DNA of 64,000 bases from Oscillospiraceae bacterium (GTDB taxonomy: Bacteria; Bacillota; Clostridia; Oscillospirales; Oscillospiraceae), in NCBI GenBank assembly GCA_021770845.1, contig JAETQF010000001.1, positions 1 through 64,000 on the forward strand, written 5' to 3'. Positions 9,324-18,131 of the stretch are shown piece after piece. Position 1 is the stretch's first letter, and the number at the start of each line of letters is the position of its first letter. A program made the position numbers and the translations under genes. The notes under the pieces were generated by a model. That model ran no database searches. It worked only from the letters and a program-made list of their open reading frames with translations, and was not told where the DNA came from.

Positions 9324-9356
9324 AAAAAGTGGGCCGGATCCGCGGATCCGGCCCAC
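9324..9356 (-). terminator. Intrinsic terminator downstream of cutC (28-nt perfect palindrome)
   Basis: GTGGGCCGGATCCGCGGATCCGGCCCAC followed on the minus strand by TTTTT. Confidence 0.85.
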
Positions 9357-9366
9357 ACTTGGGGGA

Positions 9367-10119
9367 TTATTCCTTCAAACGGGACACCATCCCGCCGATG
9401 CAGCCGCTGTCGATGACCTTGAAGCGATCCTCCGGCGGATAGAGGCAGCCGCCATAGAAGATGGCCCGGTTATTGCGTACCGAGGGGTCGGCCAGCTCCC
9501 GGTGGGCGGCCAGGTGGATCTGGCCGCAGCCGGTTTCAGCGATGATCCGATCCATGTTCCGGGCGGTGATCCCCGCCCCGGGGAGGATCTCAATGCGCCC
9601 CGCGGCGTAGGTGATCATGTCCCGCACGGTGTCCGTGCCCAGGGACACGTCCGGCTCCTGCCCGCTGGTGAGCACCCGGGTGACGCCCAGGGCGATGAGC
9701 TGATCCAGTGCCGCCCGCCAGTCAGGCACCACGTCGATGGCCCGGTGGAACACCGACTCCTTCCCCGCGCCCCGGGCCAGCTCCGCCAGCACTTTGGTGC
9801 GCTCCACATCCAATGTGCCATCCTCGTGGAGGAAGCCGAACACCAGCCCGTCCGCCCCGTGGGCCAGCAGCAGTTTGGCGTCCTCCACCGCCGTGGCGAA
9901 CTCCGCGTCCGTGTAGCAGAAGCCGCCCTCCCGGGGGCGCACCATGGCCATGATCTTCATCCCCGTCTCCCGCTTGGCCACAATCAGCTCCCCCAGGGTG
10001 GGGGTGAGTCCCCCATGGAACAGATCACTGTTCAGCTCCGCCCGATCCGCCCCCGCCTTGTGGGCCTCGATCACGTCGTCCGCGCTTCCGCAGCAGACCT
10101 CCAGCAATACCCGGCTCAT
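9367..10119 (-). CDS. cutC: Copper homeostasis protein CutC family
   Basis: MSRVLLEVCCGSADDVIEAHKAGADRAELNSDLFHGGLTPTLG... through ITARNMDRII; CutC TIM-barrel family. Confidence 0.92.
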   Translation of the reverse strand: MSRVLLEVCCGSADDVIEAHKAGADRAELNSDLFHGGLTPTLGELIVAKRETGMKIMAMVRPREGGFCYTDAEFATAVEDAKLLLAHGADGLVFGFLHEDGTLDVERTKVLAELARGAGKESVFHRAIDVVPDWRAALDQLIALGVTRVLTSGQEPDVSLGTDTVRDMITYAAGRIEILPGAGITARNMDRIIAETGCGQIHLAAHRELADPSVRNNRAIFYGGCLYPPEDRFKVIDSGCIGGMVSRLKE

Positions 10120-10309
10120 GGGCCGCACCTCCATAAACGATGTTGAGTTCATTATAATGGGTCTCTCCGGGGCTGTCAAGAAAGGCCGGCCCATGCACCG
10201 CGCGCGGCCACTGCGGTGCCATTCACGCAGTAATTGAGGTCGTTGAGCAGATTTATCGCAGCATCACTGCGCACTTGTGATATAATAAACCAAAAAAGGA
10301 GGCGCGGGC

Positions 10310-12727
10310 ATGAATAGATGGATGGAGGAGGTATTGCCGCCCCTGTCAGGGGAGGAGCGCCGCGCGATGGAGTTTCTGAGGGATCACCTGCCCCAGAGCG
10401 ATCTGGACGGTTATCCGGCGGAGCTGTTCCTGCGCTTTGCCCGCCACGGGGTGTTTCTCCGGAAAACAGCCCCCTGGTGCGGGGCGCTGGACTGGCCGGT
10501 GTTTGCCCACTATGTGCTGTTTCCCCGGGTGAATGACGAGGATCTCTCCTTCCACCGGGAGATCTTCTTCGACGCCCTCTGGCCCCGGGTGAAGGATCTG
10601 CCCGACGGGGAGGCCCGGGTGCAGGAGGTAAACCGCTGGTGCCGGGAGCGGGCCATCTATCAGGCCCAGGACGAGCGCACCGCCTCCCCGCTGACGGTGT
10701 ACCGCTGCGGCAGCGGGCGGTGCGGGGAGGAGTCCGCCTTCCTGGTGTCCGCCCTGCGCAGCGTGGGCATTCCGGCCCGGCAGGTGTACGCCCCCCGGTG
10801 GTCTCACTGCGACGACAACCACGCCTGGGTGGAGGCGCTGTGCCATGGGCGCTGGCGGTTTTTGGGGGCCTGCGAGCCGGAGCCGGAGCTGGATCGGGGC
10901 TGGTTCACCACCGCCGCCTCCCGGGCGGTGCTGGTGCACAGCCGGGTGTTCGGCGGGACGGAGGGCCTGCCGGAGGAGGAGACGCTGGGGACGGTGGACG
11001 GCGTGACCTGGCTGAACCAGACCGCCCGGTACGGGGACGCGCAAACCCGCCTGTTCCAGGTAAAGGCGGACGGACGGCCCGCGGCGGGGGCGGAGCTCCA
11101 CCTGCAAATCCTCAACGAGGCGGCGTACCGCACCATCGCCGTGCTCGCGGCGGACTGGCAGGGGGAGGCCCGGGCCGCCTTGGGAAAGGGCAGCGTCCAT
11201 GTACTGGCCCGCCTGGGGGATCGGTGGGGGGAGGGGGACTGCGGCCCGGAGGGGCTTGCCCTGGAGCTGAGCCCCGCGGCGGCGGGGGACAGCCCCTGGA
11301 CGGACTTCGACTTTCGCGCCCCGGCGGACAGCCGGCCCGCCCCCGCCGTCCTCAGTGCGGAGGACAAGGCGCGGCGGGCGCGGGTGCGGGAGCGGGCGGA
11401 CGGGATCCGGCAGGCCCGCCTGGCCGGGCTCTCCGCCCCCGGGCGGCCGGAGTGGGAGGATCTGCGGCAAAAGGCCCTGGGGAACTGGGGGGAGCTGGAG
11501 CGGTTCCTCAGCGGGGAGGGGGCCCAGGCCCGGGAGCGGCTGGTGCGCACCCTCTCGGACAAGGATTTCCGGGATGTGACCTTTGCTGTACTGGAGGATC
11601 ACTTTACATATCTGCCGCCCGGTCGGGCGGACGTGCCGGAGGAAGTTTACTGGGCTTACACCGCCTGCCCCCGGGTGGCGCTGGAGCGGCTCACCCCCTG
11701 GCGGGGCTTTTTGAAGGGCTGGCTGCGGGGCCGGACGGACGATCCCGTCCAGCTCTGGCGGGAGCTGGGGGCGCTGCCGGAGGAGAAGGCGGGCAATTAC
11801 CACCGGCTGTGGCAGACGCCCCGGGCCGCGCTGGAGACAGGGGCGTGCGGCGAAAAGAGCCGGCGCCTGCTGTGGGTCGCGGCCCTGCGGACGCTGGGCA
11901 TACCCGCCCGGCTGCGGCCTCTGGACGGCGCGCCGGAGTACTGGGCGGAGGGGGGCTTCCGCCCCGTGGCTCCGGAACAGGCGGGGACGCTGCGCCTGAG
12001 CCGCTCCGGAGGAGAACACCTAACGATGGGCCGGGACTGGAGCCTGTCCCGGTGGACGGCGGAGGGCTGGCGGCGGCTGTCCCCGGAGGAGAGCTGGGGG
12101 GACGGCGAGCTGTCCCTGGCCTTGGCGCCGGGGCGGTACAGGCTGATCACCACGGTGCGCCTGCCCGGCGGCGATCAGCTGGCCTCCCGGCGCGAGGTGG
12201 AGCTGCGGGCGGGGGAGGAGCGGGCGCTGGCCCTGCGCTTCCGGCCCTGTTCGGCGGCGGATCTGCTCACCCGCCAGACCCTGCCCGCCCTGTTCGCCCG
12301 GACGCTGGAGGGGGAACGGGTGCCCGACCTGTTCCGAATGGGGACGGGGCCGGTGCTCGCCCTGTGGCTGGAGGAGGGGGCGGAGCCCACCGAGCACGTG
12401 CTGAACGAGCTGCTGGCCCGCCGGGAGGCTCTGCCCATACCGGTGCTGTTCCTGATCCGGGGGCGGGACAGCCTGACCCAGCCTACCCTGGCCCGGGCGC
12501 TGGCGGAGCTGGACGGCAGGGCGCTGCTGGACGACTGGGCATACGATATAGAGGCGGTATCCCGGCGGCTGGGCCGGGAGCCGGACGATCCGCCCCTCAT
12601 GGTGCTGTGCGACGGGGCGGGGACAGCCCTGTACAGCGCCAGCGGCTATCGGGTGGGGGCGGTGGATCTGCTGCTGCGGGCAGCGGGGGTTTCCCTTGAC
12701 AAATCGTGGGAGAACCCGGTAAAATAA
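10310..12727 (+). CDS. Large transglutaminase-like domain protein
   Basis: CGEESAFLVSALRSVGIPARQVYAPRWSHCDDNHAWVEALCHGRWRFLGACEPE: transglutaminase-like C/H motifs; second related segment ACGEKSRRLLWVAALRTLGIPARL. Confidence 0.8.
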   Translation: MNRWMEEVLPPLSGEERRAMEFLRDHLPQSDLDGYPAELFLRFARHGVFLRKTAPWCGALDWPVFAHYVLFPRVNDEDLSFHREIFFDALWPRVKDLPDGEARVQEVNRWCRERAIYQAQDERTASPLTVYRCGSGRCGEESAFLVSALRSVGIPARQVYAPRWSHCDDNHAWVEALCHGRWRFLGACEPEPELDRGWFTTAASRAVLVHSRVFGGTEGLPEEETLGTVDGVTWLNQTARYGDAQTRLFQVKADGRPAAGAELHLQILNEAAYRTIAVLAADWQGEARAALGKGSVHVLARLGDRWGEGDCGPEGLALELSPAAAGDSPWTDFDFRAPADSRPAPAVLSAEDKARRARVRERADGIRQARLAGLSAPGRPEWEDLRQKALGNWGELERFLSGEGAQARERLVRTLSDKDFRDVTFAVLEDHFTYLPPGRADVPEEVYWAYTACPRVALERLTPWRGFLKGWLRGRTDDPVQLWRELGALPEEKAGNYHRLWQTPRAALETGACGEKSRRLLWVAALRTLGIPARLRPLDGAPEYWAEGGFRPVAPEQAGTLRLSRSGGEHLTMGRDWSLSRWTAEGWRRLSPEESWGDGELSLALAPGRYRLITTVRLPGGDQLASRREVELRAGEERALALRFRPCSAADLLTRQTLPALFARTLEGERVPDLFRMGTGPVLALWLEEGAEPTEHVLNELLARREALPIPVLFLIRGRDSLTQPTLARALAELDGRALLDDWAYDIEAVSRRLGREPDDPPLMVLCDGAGTALYSASGYRVGAVDLLLRAAGVSLDKSWENPVK

Positions 12728-12802
12728 CCCTGTAAAGGATCGCTGGATCCAGCGCCGTCGGAGCGGGCGCTCTTGCCCGCGCCGGGAAAGGAAGGATCAG
12801 GT

Positions 12803-13438
12803 ATGAAAATTGTGACCATCAGCCGGGAGTTCGGTAGCGGCGGCCGGGAGCTGGGAAAGCGGCTGGCCGATCTGCTGGGGTTCGATTACTATGACCGGGA
12901 GATCATCACCGCCATCGCCCAGGCCCAGGGCATGGACGAGGGATATGTGGAAAAGGCCCTGGAGGATCACGCGTGGCAGCACATCCCCCTGACCTATGGG
13001 CGCTCCTTCAGCAGCAGCGCCATCATGCAGTCCACCCAGACCAGCCTGCTCATCGAGCAGAAGCGGGTGCTGGACGGCATCGCCAGGGCGGGGAAGGACT
13101 GCGTGATTGTGGGCCGGGACGCCGACGTGCTGCTGGCGGATCAGAAGCCGTTCAGCATTTTCGTGTGCGCCAGCATGGACGCCAAGGTGCGCCGCTGCAT
13201 GGAGCGGGCGGCGGAGGGGGAGAACCTCACCCGCAGGGCCCTGGAGCAGAACATCCGCCGGGTGGACAAGGCCCGGGCCCGGAGCCGGGAGATGATCTCG
13301 GACACCCGCTGGGGCCAGGGCAGCAGCTACTGCATGACGGTGAACACCACCGGCTGGGATCTGAAGGAGCTGACGGTGGCGGTGGCGGACTTCCTGCGCC
13401 GCTGGTACGGCCGGGGCCAGGGAGAGGCAGAAGGGTGA
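12803..13438 (+). CDS. Cytidylate kinase-like family protein
   Basis: MKIVTISREFGSGGRELGKRLADLLGFDYYDREII. Confidence 0.88.
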   Translation: MKIVTISREFGSGGRELGKRLADLLGFDYYDREIITAIAQAQGMDEGYVEKALEDHAWQHIPLTYGRSFSSSAIMQSTQTSLLIEQKRVLDGIARAGKDCVIVGRDADVLLADQKPFSIFVCASMDAKVRRCMERAAEGENLTRRALEQNIRRVDKARARSREMISDTRWGQGSSYCMTVNTTGWDLKELTVAVADFLRRWYGRGQGEAEG

Positions 13439-13446
13439 GAGATGGC

Positions 13447-14886
13447 ATGAAGCTGATGAGGAGAGGCAAGGCCTTTGTGATACCGATGCTCCTGGCTGCC
13501 ATCGCCGTATTGCTGGGGATCTTATCCGCGATCCAGATGAATCAAAACAAAAAGCAGGTCAGCCAGACAACGGCCATCCTGCTGGATCAGATCTGCCAGC
13601 TGATTGACAGCAATCAGGCGAAGGAAACCGTACTTGTGGAATCGCTCAAGGAGGATTACGTCACAAGGGCCATGGCCGTCTCCTATATCATCGACTGCAA
13701 GCCTGAGATTGAGGACAACATTGAGGAGCTGCTGAAAATTGCCGCCATGATCAAGGTGGACGAGATCCATCTTTTTAATGAAAACGGAGTGATCTACCGG
13801 GGGACGGAGCCGCGGTATTACGGCTATTCGTTTGACTCCGGGGTACAGATGAGCTATTTCAGGCCCATGCTTTCCGACAAGAGTATGTCCATGTGCCAGG
13901 ATCTGACGGCCAACACCGCCGAAGGAAAAATGATGATGTACGCCATCTGCTGGAATGAAGCGGGGACGCGGATGCTGCAGGTGGGCATTGAGCCCAAGCG
14001 GCTGATGGAGGAGCTCCGGGTGAGCAGCATTCAGGAGATCATGCAGGAGATGCCCACCTATCTGGGGGTCACCATGGTGGTGGCGGACGAGAACTCCGGC
14101 GAAATCCAGGGGGCCACCTCTACGCAGCTGGTGGGGAAAACCCTGGAGGGGATTGGGATCGATCTGGCCAGGGGAAAGCTGGAGAAAATGCTGGAGGGGA
14201 GCGTTGACGGGAAGCAGTCCTATTTCAAGGCCCTCAGTCATAGAGGGTATGTTGTGGCCGTCATACAGGAGAAAAGCGTTGTGCACAAGGATGTGCCGCT
14301 GATTTTGTGCATTGTGGCCATCTACTTTGCCATAGCGGTGGGGGCGTCCCTGTTTTTCATCCTGAAGATAGCGGCCAATTGGGACAGCGCCCTGAAAAAC
14401 GCGAAAACGGACGCCTTGACAGGACTGCTGAACCGCAGGGGATATGACGACAGTATGCTGGCCCACGGCAATACCCCGCTGAAGGATAACTTTGTCTATG
14501 TGTCCATGGATTTGAACGGCCTGAAGCAGGTCAACGACGCCTTTGGACACGAGGCGGGGGACAAGCTCATCAAAAGCGCGGCCTCCTGTATCGAAAAATG
14601 CTTTGCGGACTATGGGGAGCTGTTCCGGGTGGGCGGCGATGAGTTTGTGGCCATGATAGAGGCCGACGACCAGCAGCTGAAGGCAATCAAGGACAAATTT
14701 GAGGAAATGATAACATACTGGAACCTCCATCTTGCCAAGGGGCTGTCGGTGTCCTGCGGCTACGCGCAGCACAGGGAGTTCCCGGAGAAAAAGCTGGAGG
14801 AGCTGGTAAAAATTGCGGATATGAGAATGTATCAGGCAAAGCAGCGGCACTACAAATCCAAAGGGGTGGATCGGAGAAGGGGATGA
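13447..14886 (+). CDS. Membrane-anchored diguanylate cyclase (GGDEF domain)
   Basis: DALTGLLNRRGYD...FRVGGDEFVAMIEADD; two N-terminal TM segments flanking an extracytoplasmic region. Confidence 0.92.
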   Translation: MKLMRRGKAFVIPMLLAAIAVLLGILSAIQMNQNKKQVSQTTAILLDQICQLIDSNQAKETVLVESLKEDYVTRAMAVSYIIDCKPEIEDNIEELLKIAAMIKVDEIHLFNENGVIYRGTEPRYYGYSFDSGVQMSYFRPMLSDKSMSMCQDLTANTAEGKMMMYAICWNEAGTRMLQVGIEPKRLMEELRVSSIQEIMQEMPTYLGVTMVVADENSGEIQGATSTQLVGKTLEGIGIDLARGKLEKMLEGSVDGKQSYFKALSHRGYVVAVIQEKSVVHKDVPLILCIVAIYFAIAVGASLFFILKIAANWDSALKNAKTDALTGLLNRRGYDDSMLAHGNTPLKDNFVYVSMDLNGLKQVNDAFGHEAGDKLIKSAASCIEKCFADYGELFRVGGDEFVAMIEADDQQLKAIKDKFEEMITYWNLHLAKGLSVSCGYAQHREFPEKKLEELVKIADMRMYQAKQRHYKSKGVDRRRG

Positions 14887-15106
14887 CCGCCCCGCCGTAA
14901 CGTCTCAGCCAAACGGGCCATGCTCCGGACAGGCGGCCAGCGCCGGCCGGGGCGGGCCTGTTTTGCGCCTTGGCGGGCGGGGGCGGCGCTCCCGCCTTTT
15001 GCGCCGCGGGGAAATGCCGGGTAGACAGGGCGGGTGGAACGTGCTATAATCGATCTGACAAAATAGTGCACAACTCGGCAAACTGCCGCATTTGGAGGTG
15101 CGTCCC

Positions 15107-15772
15107 ATGAGGATCAAACGATACTGCGCCCTGTTCCTGGCCGCGCTGCTGGCCCTGGCTCTTGGCGGCTGCAGGGCCGCGCCCACCGGGGGCGGCTCCA
15201 AAACCATTGCCCCCGTGGAGCTGACGAAGGAGGAGACGGCGCTGGCCCAGCTGCTGAATGTGAATATGGACGGCTACCGGATCTTCGACTACCAAGTGGG
15301 CAAGGCCGGGGACGGCGGGGTGAAAAGCGTCCAGATCACCCTCTATGAGCTGAAGAACGGGGAGTGGGCCCCGGTGAGCCAGAACCGCCGCGCCCTGTCC
15401 GATCCGGATGGTCGGATCGCCCTGGGGTTCAGCAAGATCCCCGAGGGGGTGGAACTGACCCTCCAGAGCGAGACAATGCTGGGCACCAGTACGCTGGAGA
15501 CGGTGCCGGGGGACAACGCCTCCAGTATGACCTACGCCACCTCGGTGCTGACGGGCAGCGCCCCCATCGAGCTGGACAAGGAGACCCCGCTGGTGGTGCA
15601 GATCGCCACCACCAAGAGCGAGATCAGCTCCTACGACGTGAAATATTTTGAGATGCCCCGGGAGTACGACAAGCACGGCTATGAGCACGTGTACGCCATC
15701 ACCGCGCTGTTCAGCGAAAAGACGGTCTACGAGCTGGCGGACAGCGCCGCCCCCGAGGGGGAGCAGAAGTAA
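15107..15772 (+). CDS. Putative lipoprotein, unknown function
   Basis: Signal peptide with lipobox LALGGC; rest unrecognised. Confidence 0.7.
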   Translation: MRIKRYCALFLAALLALALGGCRAAPTGGGSKTIAPVELTKEETALAQLLNVNMDGYRIFDYQVGKAGDGGVKSVQITLYELKNGEWAPVSQNRRALSDPDGRIALGFSKIPEGVELTLQSETMLGTSTLETVPGDNASSMTYATSVLTGSAPIELDKETPLVVQIATTKSEISSYDVKYFEMPREYDKHGYEHVYAITALFSEKTVYELADSAAPEGEQK

Positions 15773-15783
15773 ACAGATCCGGA

Positions 15784-15819
15784 AAACCGGGGCCTGCCGT
15801 GCGGCGGGCCCCGGTTTTT
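15784..15819. terminator. Intrinsic terminator
   Basis: AACCGGGGCC...GGCCCCGGTTTTT hairpin between convergent genes. Confidence 0.8.
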
Positions 15820-15828
15820 GCGTCCGGC

Positions 15829-17406
15829 TCATTTGGCCTTGATCCGGCGCACCTCCAGATAGTAGTGCTCCACCGCCGGATCCAGGGTGACGGTGTCCAC
15901 CCCGTTTTCCCAGTCGAAGCCGAAGTTCTGGCGGACGATCTCCACGCCGTCCGTGTTGACGGCCTTGGCGGTCTGGGCGGCAATGTCCAGATTGGTGCCC
16001 AGCTTTGTCACCAGGTCGTAGCCGTAGATGCCCATGTTTTTCGATCCGGTACAGGCGTGGTCGAAGCTGGCCTCCTTGAGCATTTGGGCCTCCACCGTGA
16101 CGCTGCCCCCGGCGGGGATGGTGACCTCCGCCTCCAGATAGAACACCCGCTGGATCACGTGGGGATACAGATCCTCCAGTGAGGTGAAGTCATAACGGGC
16201 CTCCGGATCGTCCAGCAGGATGCCGGTGTCCAGCAGGCAGTCCTTCATCATGCCAAAGTACAGCTCGAAATCCGGGTCGTCCGCCATGCTGCCGTAGTGG
16301 TTCCAGTCCGTCGCCCCGTAGCGCCGCTCCGCCACCGTGCGCAGGGCGCTGTCCAGATCCGTCTCGTACTGCCGCAGGCCGGCCCCGATGTCCACACCCC
16401 ACTCCAGATAGTCGGTGCTGTCCGGCCCACCGGTGGACACGCCCACCAGCCGGAAGCTGTCCAGCGGATCCCCAATGACAAGGAGGTAATGGCGTTCGGC
16501 CCGATCCCGTTCGTAGATGGCGGGATCCCTTGAGGAGCCCTCCGCCGGGGGCTGGGGAGCGTCGAAGCCCTGCCGCATCTGGCCGCTGTCCCGGTCGTAC
16601 TTTCCGCTGTTAAAGCCGTAGGACAGCACCGTGGTCTTGCTGTAGTCCAGCTCCATCTCCGCATGGATATTGGGGTTGTAATTGCCGCTAACCTTGTTTT
16701 CAACCCCCGGCTCCACCCAGGCGTTGGTGATCTCGTACACCGTCACCGGGACGCCGGACAGGTCGGGCCAGTCCTCCAGCGCCCCGGCCTGATAGCGCCC
16801 GTCGGACAGCAGCTTCCGGTATTCCTCCCAGCTGTCCGGACTGTTCAGGCTGGGCAGGCCGCCGGACCGCCCCACGGCAAGCTGTGAGTACTGCCCGGTG
16901 AGCAGAGTAGTTTGAAGCTCCGCCCCGTCCGCCGTCAGGGTGGGCAGGTATCTCCTGTCGTACAGGCTCTCGGCAAAGGGGTAGAGCAGGGTGACGGTCT
17001 TGTCCTCCCCGGTGGGGTTGGCGAGGGTGTAGGAATCGGTCACCGGGAGGCCATAGTAGAGCCGGTTGAAGTCCCCGGCCATCCACCCCCCAAAGTCATA
17101 GGTGATTGTCCGCTCCGCCGTCAAACCGTCCCCGCCCTCCACCGTGGTGAGGGGGAACACCGGCCCGGCGTAGGACATGAATGTGGAGCCCTCATTGTGT
17201 CCGCCGCCCCCTCCGCTGCGGCCGCCGATGGGCAGCTTCCCGCTGAACACCCCCGCGCCCAGACCCACCACCAGCGCCGCCGCCGCCGCGACGGAGCCGA
17301 ACTTCAGCCAGCGCACCTTGCTTTTGGCGGGCTTTATCTCGATGGCCTCCACGATCAGCTCGTCCCTGACCCCCGTGATGGCGTCATACAGCATTTCCCT
17401 GGTCAT
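15829..17406 (-). CDS. Membrane protein, probable cognate anti-sigma partner
   Basis: MTREMLYDAITGVRDELIVEAIEIKPAKSKVRWLKFGSVAAAAALVVGLGAGVF: cytoplasmic N-terminus, one TM, large outer domain; start overlaps the ECF sigma stop by 4 nt. Confidence 0.7.
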   Translation of the reverse strand: MTREMLYDAITGVRDELIVEAIEIKPAKSKVRWLKFGSVAAAAALVVGLGAGVFSGKLPIGGRSGGGGGHNEGSTFMSYAGPVFPLTTVEGGDGLTAERTITYDFGGWMAGDFNRLYYGLPVTDSYTLANPTGEDKTVTLLYPFAESLYDRRYLPTLTADGAELQTTLLTGQYSQLAVGRSGGLPSLNSPDSWEEYRKLLSDGRYQAGALEDWPDLSGVPVTVYEITNAWVEPGVENKVSGNYNPNIHAEMELDYSKTTVLSYGFNSGKYDRDSGQMRQGFDAPQPPAEGSSRDPAIYERDRAERHYLLVIGDPLDSFRLVGVSTGGPDSTDYLEWGVDIGAGLRQYETDLDSALRTVAERRYGATDWNHYGSMADDPDFELYFGMMKDCLLDTGILLDDPEARYDFTSLEDLYPHVIQRVFYLEAEVTIPAGGSVTVEAQMLKEASFDHACTGSKNMGIYGYDLVTKLGTNLDIAAQTAKAVNTDGVEIVRQNFGFDWENGVDTVTLDPAVEHYYLEVRRIKAK

Positions 17407-17960
17407 ACCGCAAATCCCTCCTGTTCCAAGTCCCGTTTCAGGCTTTTCCGCAGCCGCTGGAGCCGTTTGGCCATCTGGTTGGGGCTGACGCCCCAGGCCC
17501 TGGCCAGCGCCTGCACCTCCTGCCCGTACCAGTACCGCCGGAGGAACACCGCCCGGTCGTCCCGGGGCAGGCCCTCCAGCCAGCCCTCCACCCGGCGGGT
17601 GAGTTCCCGGCCCTCCACGGTGCGCTCCACGTCCTGGGGATCCGGCAGGCATTCCTCCAGCCCGGACAGCAGGCTTTCCAGACCTGTGTACCGCTTTTGC
17701 GCCCGCTCCCGCCGCCAGCGGCTGATGGACAGGTTGCGCACGATCCGCCCCAGGAAGGGCGGCAGGCGGTCGGGCCGCTGGGGCGGCATGGCGTTCCAGG
17801 CGTGGTGGTAGCTGTCGCTGACACACTCCTCCGCATCCTCCCGGACGGACAGGATGTTCTGGGCGATGGCCCGGCAGTAGGGGCCGTACTTTTTGCCGGT
17901 CTCCGCGATGGCGTTTTCGTCCCGGCTCCAATACAGCGCGACAATGGCGGCGTCTTCCAT
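17403..17960 (-). CDS. ECF-type RNA polymerase sigma factor (sigma-70 family)
   Basis: YCRAIAQNILSVREDAEECVSDSYHHAWNAMPP (region 2) and LARAWGVSPNQMAKRLQRLRKSLKRDL (region 4). Confidence 0.92.
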   Translation of the reverse strand: MEDAAIVALYWSRDENAIAETGKKYGPYCRAIAQNILSVREDAEECVSDSYHHAWNAMPPQRPDRLPPFLGRIVRNLSISRWRRERAQKRYTGLESLLSGLEECLPDPQDVERTVEGRELTRRVEGWLEGLPRDDRAVFLRRYWYGQEVQALARAWGVSPNQMAKRLQRLRKSLKRDLEQEGFAV

Positions 17961-17991
17961 ATGCTCAACCTCCTCTCACCTATAAAAACGC

Positions 17992-18030
17992 AGACGGGAA
18001 GGGAATATGCCCCCGTGGCGCAAGTTTTTT
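17992..18030 (-). promoter_or_regulatory. Possible ECF autoregulatory promoter
   Basis: Minus strand AAAAAACTTGCGCC ... CGTCT upstream of GGTGAGAGGAGG. Confidence 0.4.
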
Positions 18031-18065
18031 TCATTTTATCACAGGCTGGGCCCAGCCACAACCTC

Positions 18066-18094
18066 TTGCCTCTGCCGGCAGAATGTAGTACAAT
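18066..18094 (+). promoter_or_regulatory. Sigma-A promoter for the SWIM-HEAT-MoxR-DUF5682-VWA operon
   Basis: TTGCCT - 17 nt - TACAAT. Confidence 0.6.
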
Positions 18095-18131
18095 ATGGCT
18101 GATTTATTCTCCATAGGAAGGAGTAATCCTC

